NCBI GenBank assembly: GCA_002104935.1
Contig: MCGT01000012.1
Span: forward strand, 434,001 to 498,000
Source of the DNA: Hesseltinella vesiculosa
Taxonomy: Eukaryota > Mucoromycota > Mucoromycetes > Mucorales > Cunninghamellaceae
DNA: 64,000 nucleotides
Reading direction: 5' to 3'
Positions 46,792 through 56,631 of the stretch are shown in pieces. Position 1 is the stretch's first letter. Every line of letters begins with the position of its first letter. The position numbers were made by a program, and so were the translations under genes. The notes under the pieces were generated by a model that worked only from the letters and a program-made list of their open reading frames with translations, searched no databases and was not told the DNA's origin.

Positions 46792-49700
46792 AGCCGCCCC
46801 TTATTCCGGTTATGTTCCCGCCGAAGAAAATTGTAAGTCGCTTTGAAAAAAAAAGAACCAAATCAACTTCATGCTTAACCATTTTTTGTTTTTCTTTTTT
46901 TATTCCATTTTGCTGCTTTAGATCAAAAAACCCGTAAGTGCCATTCGTAAAAACTAAAAAAAATGAACGATTTAATGCAGTGATCGCTGACCTAGTCCAT
47001 TTTCTTCTCCGCATAGAAAAAAATGGTGAGAACTCGTGCACGGACTCCTGCAAGAATGAGTCGGATTTACTTTTTTTATTCTCTCTCTCTAGATTCCGGT
47101 TGTGTTCCCGCCGATGAAGAAAGTAAGTTACTTTAAAAAAAACAAGTACCAAAGCAACATGTTGCTTACCTATTTTTCGTTCTATTTTATTCCATTGTGC
47201 TGCTCTAGATCAAAAAACCCGTAAGTATCATTCGCACAATTGAAACAAAATGAATCAAAATTAATAGATCCCTGACCATGATGTTCTTCTCCACATAGAA
47301 AAAAAATGTAAGAGCTTAATGTGCCGCACTCTTACGAAAATGAGCCAGTCTCATCAATTTTTTTTCTCTAGCACCCAATTCCGGTTATGTTCCCGCCGAT
47401 GAAAATCGTAAGTTGCTTTGAAACACAAGAGCTAAAACAACTGCATGCTTTAACTGCTTTTTCGTGTTTTTATATTTTTTTTTACCCTTGGCAATCATAG
47501 AAGAAAACACCCAAAGTAAGATTAACATGCTGTCATTGAGACACAAATAAGGCCATGGACAGTATAGCCGCTTAACATTTCTTTATTTACAATAGAAAAA
47601 TATGAAAATGCAGTAGAAAACCCCAAAAAAATCACCTATGCCCCTTATGCCACCTCTTCTGTGTCTTCTGTCCCTGTTTCGGTGTCTTCTGCCCCTGCGC
47701 CAATCACTCGCCCTGGCTACGCCCACTTGCCACCCTCACCATTGTCGCCCGTGGGTTCTCCCCTGTTGGGTCCTGTGTCGCAGGCCCTTTCGGCAGCATT
47801 CCGTCCGCTGCCACCATCCAGCAAGCCGGCGGCTCGGTTCCGTGCTTTGGCTCCGTCCTCCCTGCCAGAGGACTCACTGCTCCGCAACTTGCTTGTCCGA
47901 CGACTCAAGTTGCGGGCAGCCAACAAGCGCCGCTCGGGCGGCGACGACTCGGCCCGCTTCACCAGTAAGTTCTTTGCCATCTTCGCTGTAGAAAGCAGCC
48001 TTTGAAACTGACTTTTTTTCGTTTTCTTCTATAGACCGTCGCGGGCCAAAACGTAAGCAATACAAAAAAATTACCTGAGGATGTTGCTAAGAATCACTCT
48101 TTTTAAAACTAGACGCCTGCAACTTCGCTGTGCTCTCTCGCCCTGTCGCCCCTGCTTCTCCCGCTCCTGCCCGCGTCGGCAATAAGCGACGCGGGGTGTG
48201 GGACGACGACACCCGCTTCTCTGGTAAGTATCAGTACTTTTGAGGAAAGCAGCATTTTACGAATCACACTCACACTCATTTTCTGCCCCTTCCTTATTTT
48301 TGTAGGCCGACGTGGCCCAAAGTGTAAGTTTTGCTATAAAAAAAATAGGGACGGTTCTTGTCAATAGACGTAACACCGGATTTTATTTTCTTAGCTGTCT
48401 CCTCCGGTGCGTCTGGCCCCTCGACAATGGTAGGGGCCATCTGGCCAAACCAATTTCTGGGCCTTGGCCCAACTCTGCCGTACCTTCCTGGCGTGGTTCT
48501 GTTTCCCGGGCCTTGTTTGCTGGCCCGTGGCCCGGCATATGTGCGTTCTGGGCACTTTGGCACCTACTGGCCACCCATCAAATTTGTTGGCCAAAAGGGT
48601 GCCAGTACTTGTGCCCAGACCAGCAAGGATGGAATCTGGGGTAAGTTGAATAACCGGGTATACAATTTTAGAACCTGTCGTTGACCTTTTTCCTGTTTGA
48701 AGGCAAATTGGTGCGTCGACATGCTCCTGTCGTTGGCGCACCAAAGCCCCAGATGAAAGGCAAGGCTCCCCCTTCCTGCTTCCGCCCCCGCAACATCAAG
48801 ACCGCGGCACCAACTTTTGCCAAGGGGGCGGTGAAGCTTTTGACTGGTTGCTCTGTGGCTGGCTGGCGCAGCAATCGTGCTCTGGCCAGCAATGCCCTTT
48901 ATTGGGGCATTTTTTGTCTGCTCTCCGGAGCAGACGTTGACTGGTGCTCCCCCCGTCGTCCTCACGAGAGCTTCACAGGTAAGTATATCTCTCAGTTCAC
49001 TTTAACATTTTACTTGGTATTGATGGCGATCCTTTTTTTTTTTTTCCAACATAGTTCTCGGCAAGCGCTCTCGTGAGGCGACGATCCGCCAAGAATTGCC
49101 CGAGCGCATGAACAAGCGCGCTCGGGCCGTGCACCCAGCCTCTTGCTTTGGTTGCCTTGTGTCTGGCGTTGGTGCTGGCCGTGTGCCCGGCACACCTGTT
49201 CGTTCGGTGTCTTCTGCTGCTGGTGGGCCCTTTGCTGCTGGGGCCCCTGTTGACGTTTTTGCCGGTGCTCTTGGCGCTGCAGGTGCAGCAGCGCCTGCCA
49301 CAAGTCTCTGCGGCCGCCGTGATGGCGGTCGCCGTGTTGAAGGTCACCGTCGACGTTGGGCAAAGCCTATGCCCAACTTCGTGGTGACCTTTGGTCCCAT
49401 TGTTAGCGTGCCTGGTGGCCGCACGGTGCTTCTGGGGTTCCCCCCTACCACATCGTCCCGGGACGCTTTGTGTAAGTTGAGAGAAGAAAAATTTAATGCA
49501 ACGTCAATGGCCATACTCACCCTAATTTTTATTTTATTATTGATGATTGATGACTAGCTCCATTGCTCCCGGGGTGGTGTGGTATCTCCGCCCCCGCCAC
49601 AGCAATGCTGTGGCATCAAACATGTCAATGGGGGCGGCAGTGGTCGGCGTCGGTGCCGGCCACGTTGGCTCGTTACGTGGTGCTGCTGGTGCAGCAGCAC

Positions 49701-50154
49701 CTGCTCAAGGTCTCTCTCGCTGTCGCGCTGGTGGTCGCCGTGGACGTCGGGCAAAACCTTTGCCCAACTTCACGGCGAACCTTGGCCCAATGTTTGGTGC
49801 TCCTGGGGGCCCAACCTGATTCTTGGCCCCCCCCCCGCCACATCGTCTCGGGATGCTTTGCGTAAGTTGAGAAAAAATAATGCAACGTGCAAGGTAATAC
49901 TCACCCGACTTTTATTTATTTAATCATTGATGTCTAGCCAAGCTCTTGGGATGATGTGGCGTGTGGCCAACGAAGGTTCAAGTCCTCCCCCCCCCCTTCG
50001 TTGGCCTGCCTTGGCCCCTGTCTTGGCAGTCTCTGGCTCCACACTATGTGGTTGGTCGTCTTCTCCGGCGCTTGGATGTCTGATTGGTAGGGAATTTGCT
50101 ATGACGACGCCTCCCCTGTCCTCAACCGGGATCCACGAGGGCGACGTCGCGTAA
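46456..50154 (+). CDS. Micro-exon gene, 19 exons, unknown function
   Basis: Exons: 46456-46468, 46581-46679, 46794-46832, 46922-46933, 47017-47025, 47093-47122, 47209-47220, 47299-47307, 47372-47407, 47501-47515, 47596-47964, 48035-48052, 48113-48223, 48306-48323, 48395-48640, 48703-48978, 49055-49471, 49558-49861, 49938-50154. Joined they give 749 residues with no stop. All introns are GT-AG; introns 1-17 are phase 1 and intron 18 is phase 2. The N-terminal part has repeats SGYVPAEEN, SGCVPADEE and SGYVPADEN, each followed by QKT and KK micro-exons. The centre repeats NKRR...DDxxRF plus RRGPK. The C-terminal half is rich in Gly, Ala, Pro, Arg and Cys. No signal peptide is visible at the proposed start, which may be incomplete. 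No known domain recognised. Expression is unproven, but so many clean splice sites in one open frame argue for a real gene. Confidence 0.6.
46794..47595 (+). repeat. Tandem three-exon cassettes of the micro-exon gene
   Basis: Units begin at 46794, 47093 and 47372 (period 299 and 279 bp). Each has a 30-39 nt SGxVPAxE exon. In the first two it is followed by a 12-nt exon and a 9-nt exon; the third unit has one 15-nt exon. Corresponding introns are also alike (for instance GTAAGT.GCTTTGAAA... after the first exon), so whole exon-intron blocks were duplicated. Confidence 0.75.
49185..49937 (+). repeat. Duplicated exon-intron block (exons 17 and 18)
   Basis: The 3' part of exon 17 plus intron 17 (to 49557) recurs as the 3' part of exon 18 plus intron 18 (~49640-49937). 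Both introns start GTAAGTTGAGA, contain TAATGCAACGT and TACTCACCC, and end in GAT(G)(A/T)CTAG. Exon 18 has a net shift of one base relative to exon 17, so the copy is read in a different frame. Confidence 0.75.
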
Positions 50155-51395
50155 AAGCAACAAAAGGGACACGTGCACCGAAAAAAAGTGCACCCTGAGC
50201 AACAAGCACCTTGTTTTTTTTTGTTTTGGAATTGAAAGGTACGTCAGAGACAGAAAAAAAAATGCCAAAAAAAAAATCAGAAACGTTGTGGAACATGATG
50301 CACTGACCACTTTTTTTTTGCAAGAGACATCGATCCAGGTGGCTGGCCTGGCCCCCTCTGGCACGGCGCCTTTGCTTTTGACCTACCATTCAAATCATTG
50401 GCATATGCTGGGCTATGTGGCATGGCGTTTTTTTTTTGCCTCAAAGGCTTTGGAATCATGAGGGAAGTGCACAAATTGTTGCTGTGCCACCATTGTGCGA
50501 AAACGGTCCGTTGCTAGCTAGACACGGCCCCCCTGGGTCCCCGGGGGCAGTGGAGGCACAACTGTCGTCATAGCACCCTACTGACGGGCATCTGAAACTA
50601 GCCCTGGCTTCCAACCTCGCAACTCTGAGCCCTCAACGTAAACCAAGACAGGTGGCCCTGGATTCAAGTCAGCTATATTAACACAGGTGGTAGTGTATTG
50701 TAATGATGCAAGTCAAACCAAACCAAACCAAACCAAGCCAAGCCAAGTCTTGGCCGTTCAATATGTATGGCTGGTGCGCTCATGTTTGGCCAAGGCTGTC
50801 TCTTCTTGGCCTTGCGCTCAAGCACCTGTGATGGCCCCTCGTTTTTTTTTTTCTGTATGGGCCTGTGACCAGATTCCAAAATACGGTCACTCTCAAGCTG
50901 GTGATGATCACTTCAGGGCAGCACACCCTGACATAGCTGACTTCAAGTTACTTTTTGGTCACCATGACAATCAAATAATGGTCTTTTTGGTCGCAAGCAA
51001 TGGCGACGAATGCCCTGGACTGATGCATTGATGAATCAGCGTTGTGATGCACCAGCCGACTGGCCATATGAACACAACGATGTTACAGGTACGTTCAGTA
51101 TCACACTCTCTGACACATTTAGTAACATCAGATCTTCAACACCGTAGACTAACTACCAAGTTCTTGGCCTTTTTGAGTCACTGCCAGCCCTCTTTGGCAA
51201 ACCTTCACTCGACAGCAATTGCTGGCAACAGACACCAGCACCGCTGGCCATTGGCTGTTTATCGTGGCCGGGGATTCAAGTCTTTTTTTTTCGTAATGGG
51301 GGGGGGGAACCTCCATACAAGTTATCCTGTGTATGAACAATTCAACTTCTGGGCTGGCCTGTGCAGGTCATGGACAAAATTCTCTGTCTGCTACC
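50155..51395. other. Gene-poor region, possible gene remnants
   Basis: Contains a CCAAA-type microsatellite (~50711-50746). A plus-strand frame near 50850-51031 (VWACDQIPKYGHSQAGDDHF...) has coding-like character but no start, no recognised domain and no clear continuation. Confidence 0.35.
50711..50746 (+). repeat. CCAAA/GCCAA microsatellite
   Basis: Four CCAAA-type repeats pass into three GCCAA repeats. Confidence 0.8.
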
Positions 51396-51399
51396 TTCG

Positions 51400-51725
51400 G
51401 AGGTGCTCGGCTTCAACTTTTGCTTAGCACGATCCTGTGGAATTTTGCGCAGACGGTGCCAGGGCCTCTCTACATCCTGGTGCCATTGGCGAAGCCTCTT
51501 CTCGTCATCTGCAATCCACATTTATGAAATATTTGATGACATGTTGTGGTGATGGTCATCAAGAAAAATCTCTCGCTGCATCTTGGGTGTTGCTGTGCAA
51601 CGCATGCCTAGTACGACCCTGTGGAAATTTTGCACAGTCGGTGCCAAGGCCACTCTCTGTGTCCTGATGCCATCCGGTGAATATCATCTAGTCATCTGCA
51701 GTCCACTTTTTTGAAAAATTGATGA
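51400..51725 (+). repeat. Direct repeat pair, ~125 bp units
   Basis: Unit at ~51420-51545 and unit at ~51600-51725 share ACGATCCTGTGGAATTTTGC-type starts (second ACGACCCTGTGG), GGTGCCA.GGCC.CTCT, TCCTG.TGCCAT and TCATCTGCA.TCCAC. They are moderately diverged and non-coding as they stand. Confidence 0.6.
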
Positions 51726-52039
51726 CCGTATCAAGGCATATTTGTTTCTTTTTCCGTGGCACCCTTTGCTGTATTTTGGCCGCTGGTCAAAGGAAAACTT
51801 TCCTTTTTTTTTTTGCACTCGACGATACCATGCCACTGGCAAGTTCAAGATTCCTTTTAACTTGGAGGATCCCTATTATATCGGTGACACTGATTTCCAG
51901 CAATCCTTCAAGGCACACTTATCCTTCACTCGTCATAAGCCTCTGTCATTTTCTCAATGCAATGTTGCTCACGTCCAAATGCAACGCACATTCAATGGAA
52001 CACTATGGGAAGCAAACTCTCTTTAATTGGCAGATTTTG

Positions 52040-53515
52040 GTGCTGTGAATTGAATCTCTCGCAATCATAGCAATTTCTTGGGAAGCACAACACATTGGTG
52101 GAATTGGAAACCACCTCTGGGAACACGATATTGAAGGCAATTCATACACACTTTGGCGGCTAAATTGTATGACAGCATTATTGACCTGGTTGGAATACAC
52201 AAGGCATAGGCAGAAATCAATGACATCTTTTAGCGCAGGTAAGCCTGCTTGGTTAGGTGGCTATTTTAGCGAGACACTGACGTTTTTTATTTACTTGGTA
52301 GGGATCCTCTCTTGGCGGAGACCTCTCATACCTTTTTTGGGCTGATTTTCATTTCTTTGGTTGCAGTGCCGCCGACGACCAATGGCGGTGCATGAAGAAA
52401 AAGGAAGTTTTGTGGGAAACAACACTCTTGGCTTGTGGTGGAAATTGGTGCTGTGAACCTTTCGAAATCATAGCACTTTTTTCGGAATCACACAACATTT
52501 TGGTGGAATTGATAACCGCCTCTGGGAACATGATCATGAAGGCATTTTGCTTTTTTCTTGGGTGGCATTTGCATGGCAACATCATTGAACCGGTCGTCAC
52601 ACACAAGATATTGGCAGGAACGAATGGCATCTTTTGGCGCAGGTAAGCTTGCTTGGATGGGTTGCTACCTTGGGAGACCATCATCTTCAACTGACGTGCC
52701 TTATTTTCTTGGTAGGGGCCATCTCTTTGGGTTGATTCTTTTTCTTTTTCTTTTTTTTGGGGAACAAAACTCTTGGACTTTTTGGTGGAACCGCTATGTA
52801 CCTCTCACAATCGCAACACTTTCTTGGGGAGCACACAACACTTTGCTGGAATTGGCAACCACCTCTGGGAACACGATCACGAAGGCATTTTATACTTTCT
52901 TTGGTTTTGTGGCATTTTGCATGACATCATTTTTGAACTGGTTGACACAAGGCATCGGCAGAAATCAATGGAAACTTTTGGCGCAGGTAAGCATATTTGG
53001 TTGGGTGACTACCTTGGTGAGATCATCTTCTTTATCTGACGAGTCTTATTTTCTTGGTAGGGGCACCTCTTTCGGTTGATTCTTCTTTAAAAAAAAATCT
53101 TTAAAAAAAATCTTTAAAAAAAAATCTGTAAAAAAAAAAAAAAACCTTCAAAAAAAAAAAAAATCTTCAAAAAAAAAAAAAAAAAGTTGGACTTGTTGAT
53201 GGAAATTGGTGCTGTGAACCTATTACAATCACAGCACTTTCTTGCGAAGCACACAACGCTTTGGTGAAACTGGCGATCACCTCTGGGAAAACGAATTTGA
53301 AGGCGACTCCCACACGCATTGGTGGCATTTTACATGGCAACATTATTGAACTGGTCGAAACAAGGTATAGGCAGGAATGAATGGCACATTATTCGCGCAT
53401 GTAAGCAAGTTTGGTGTGGTGGCTACCTTGGGGAGATTTTCTTATTTTACTGACACGTCTTACTTTCTCGGCAAGTGTCTTCTTTGGCGGAGTCTACTAC
53501 TTGACAACATCACAG
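52040..53515 (+). repeat. Four decayed tandem exon-intron units
   Basis: Each unit contains an exon-like stretch (CACCTCTGGGAA... ending ..GGCGCAG), then GTAAGC. About 60-75 bases later TTGGTAGGG, resembling an acceptor, appears. Donor-like GT positions are 52239, 52643, 52987 and 53401. Units 1 and 3 translate to similar peptides beginning GIGNHLWEHD and containing TRHRQKSM. Units 2 and 4 are frame-shifted. No continuous gene can be built, so I read this as a degenerated tandem array. Confidence 0.6.
53087..53185 (+). repeat. A-rich minisatellite
   Basis: Six to seven copies of a TCTT(C/T)A(n) unit with A-runs growing from 8-9 to 13-17 along the array, between units 3 and 4 of the tandem array. 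Confidence 0.8.
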
Positions 53516-54584
53516 CATATCTTATGAGCTATTTGACTTGCCCAGTCGATCTTTTTCAGTCATCCTATTCAATTTATCCAAGCAAAAATCAGCCATACTA
53601 GGTATTATGTAAGTGTGTATGAAGGCAAATTGTAACGAAAACGACTCATTGCGACCACGTGTAGTTTTCATTTCCTGTGGGACAGTATCCATGATGATCT
53701 CTTGGCGGAATTAATTTTCGGCGCGCTATTTCATGATGGCACACTCAGCAAGTCGCTGCACAAGTTTGGCTTACCTACAAACGACATCTGTTTCTCTGGC
53801 AAAAGTAACTACTTGGCTGCAATTTTCAAATGAGGTTAGCTAGATGGAGAACATATCATTTCAAGGTGGCGGTGCTCACTTTTATTTTTATTATAGAAAA
53901 ATTCTATTCAAGTTTTATGTGATGTAACAAGCTGCTATTGGCATTTACATTGAACTTGGCAATGCAACCTTGGCCAAATGAGGGCCTTCCTTTACGGGTG
54001 ATCGAAAAACTTTATTCACTCTATTCCTCTTTTACTTCTTACCACTCACCGCATTACTACCCTTTTTAGATTGTGTGTGTGTGTATGTGTCTTCAGCAGT
54101 GAATTGTCTCGTAAAAAAAGGGGGCCTCGAGATTGATTCAAGAAACTTTGATTTGGTGGTAAACACTCCTCTGTACTATGTACATGTGGCCTTGCAACTC
54201 TTATTTGAACTTATGACCGAGGGTGACCTAAACTCAAGTAACGACGAATGAACCATACAGTAAATGTGGGATGAAAAAAAAAGTCATCTCAAATGCAATA
54301 CATCGATCACTCTCGAGTTGGCAAAAACTACCTCGTAAACAAGATAATCAATCGCCTTTTTACCCTCCTTCAGGTTTCACTATATATATCTCCTTCGCCT
54401 CCACTGGCTATGGTATCTCTAGGCTCCTTTCTTTTACTCTGACAGTTCACTTGCAACATATACACACAAACCACACAATATCAAGGACTCGATATTAAAA
54501 TAAATGAGCCAGACATCAACTTTTTTTTATTTTGTGGAGTTTCTTACAAGCTCTTCTGCCTACCAACTGCGAGAGCTGAAATTG
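53516..54584. other. Gene-poor, no gene seen
   Basis: AT-rich DNA without convincing exons. Confidence 0.45.
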
Positions 54585-54955
54585 AAAGGAAGACCATTTC
54601 TTACCATTAGAACTCGTGTGAAAAATTTAGAGTGAATCGACCTGGAGCACTTTGCACTGTGGTGTTTGGTCAGATTGCCTAGGGGTCCCCTGGAGAGAAA
54701 AGCCGATTTTTCTTGGCTGGGCAAGCGGAGGTGTCAAAAAGTAAGAGATCAAAAGCAGGCTGAGCGACTTTTACCAATCTCTCTGAGTTTTGCAACACCA
54801 TCATCATTGATGTGTTTATGCAATCATGCAAGATTCACTTTGTCTCAATCACTCAAAGATGCAGCGAAGCAGTTGGTTTTTTTTTTCCGAAGCGACGAAA
54901 AAGAGTGGAAGTCAAATTCAACGTCCGCGCTGTTGATGATGCAAAAAGCTGCAAC
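54585..54955 (+). repeat. Dispersed ~330 bp repeat, copy C
   Basis: Diverged copy: GGTCAGATTGCCTAGGGGTC, CCGATTTTTCTTGGCTGGG, CACCATCATCATTGATGTG and a T-run followed by ATTCAACGTCCGCG. Confidence 0.65.
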
Positions 54956-55205
54956 AAAAAAAAAAAAAACAAAAAAAACCACCAGTTCGACATGCGTTTG
55001 CAGCATGTTTTTCATGCCATCAAGCCTTCAAAGAGTAGATTTCAGATGTCAAGATGAGGTTTACCCCATGGCACCGGGAAGATTTAGTAGGAGCGATGAG
55101 TAATTTTTTTTGGCAGGTTAAAAGTGCTGCGCGACATCAATTCGTGCCATGCTTGCTGGCCTTCCAGTACTTCACACCGTGATCTGTGATAATGGTAATT
55201 TTAAT
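54956..55205. other. Gene-poor spacer
   Basis: Contains a short piece (AAAAGTGCTGCGCGACAT, ~55118) that resembles the repeat's 3' part. No gene seen. Confidence 0.4.
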
Positions 55206-55540
55206 CAATGTCATTTCTTATCGTTTAGTACATGTATGCGAATTTTGGACTGAACTGACTTACAACAATTTTGCGCTGTGCTTTTTGATCAGATCGCCTG
55301 AGGTTCCCCTGGCGAAAATGCCGATTTTTCTTTTGGAGAATCGGAGGTGTCGAAAAGACTCGGACTAAACATTGGCTGGGAAACCTTTACCAATCACACC
55401 AATCTTTTCAGTACCTCCATCATTCATGCATTTGCGCGCCTATATAAAATTTTAGATCTATTGAATCATTCAAAAGTGCTGTGTAGTGCTCACCTTTTTT
55501 TTCTCAAAATGAAATAGGCGATCTAAGAACCCAGCAGCTG
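55206..55540 (+). repeat. Dispersed ~330 bp repeat, copy D
   Basis: Good copy: TTTTTGATCAGATCGCCTGA, TTGGAGAATCGGAGGTG, AAACATTGGCTGGGAAACC, CATCATTCATGCATTTGCGC, AAAAGTGCTGTGTAG. It keeps the same 5' edge (GTCATTTCT) as copy A. Confidence 0.75.
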
Positions 55541-56229
55541 AAAACAAAAAAAAAAACCAGTCAGGCTTGCTTGACAAAACCGTGATAGAGTTTACCTTTT
55601 CCAGTGGCACATCCATACTTGAAGGTTTCTTTATAGGCATATACGCCTTGTCAGATATAACCTCGTCAACTTCCATAGCATCGGTCAAAGTGGGATCAGC
55701 AAAGCAGGTTAGAAATAGCGGCAGGGGTCGAAAAAAACTAAAGAAATAGGATGCGATGGGGTAAACTTCTCTAGGACAATAAAAACAAAGCCCCAAGCGA
55801 GATTTGAGACAGGGTATCAATGGCTGTCTTTGGTTTCTGCTTAGGTACACTGTCGTCGTCGCCAAAGCCGGCAATCTCTTCCACAGGATGTGCCACGGTA
55901 TGGGATCAGACACGTATGACATGGTGACGAGCAGTAGCATCACCTTCAAAAGGAAATTGTCATCAGAAACACTTCAATTGGGCTATACCACCATACTATC
56001 ATTGGGAAAGTAGGGAAGTGGTGATTTATTGGTGCTTTTTTTGATCCTGAGCGTCATCGCTGATGTATTCAATATCACTGAAAACATCGGCCCACCTACG
56101 TCGTTGATCAAGCAACTGCATTTTACAGTGCATAAATAAAATCATTCCCTGCATGCATTTTTTTTTCTGTAGTTTACCTCGTACCTTGCGCTGACGTTTC
56201 ATTCCAACGCCGTTTTTATTTTTTGGTTG
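55541..56229. other. Gene-poor, possible fragment
   Basis: Short frames on both strands around 55560-55950 may be remnants of a mobile element or gene. No domain recognised. Confidence 0.35.
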
Positions 56230-56460
56230 AGGATTTGGAAGTGTCAAATTAAACATGCAAAACGTTGGCTGGGCAACGTCACCATTCGACACGAGTTTTT
56301 CAGCATCATCACCAATCAAACGTTTGTGCTCGCATGCAAAATATCACGTTGATCTGGCACTCCAAAAGTTCTGCGCAGGATTTTTTTTTTTCGAACTTTC
56401 CCCAAGGCGATCCAATAAAAACAAACCCACTTCATTTCAACGTCTGCGAGCGTGCACAGT
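56230..56460 (+). repeat. Dispersed ~330 bp repeat, copy E (partial)
   Basis: Keeps the 3' two thirds: AACGTTGGCTGGGCAACGTC, TTTTCAGCATCATCACCAAT, AAAAGTTCTGCGCAGG, T-run, TTTCAACGTCTGCG. Confidence 0.6.
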
Positions 56461-56631
56461 ACCATGGGCGGACGGATTCCCCCTTTGTTATGGTGCTGGA
56501 ATGATACCAATACACGGTTTTATTATTTTTTTATTATTAATTTTTCCATCAATGCGCTGCAATCTATCCAATGCGCAGCAGAGCCCACCAAAAACAAAAC
56601 TGAAAGAAAAAGTGGCAGATCATGCTTGTAT

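Noticed and set aside
46794..47595. CRISPR-like array
   Set aside because: Repeat units are exon-intron blocks with splice sites, not short identical repeats with unique spacers; the host is eukaryotic.
47717..47980. Minus-strand frame opposite exon 11 of the micro-exon gene
   Set aside because: The plus strand has consistent splice sites and frame; this is a shadow.
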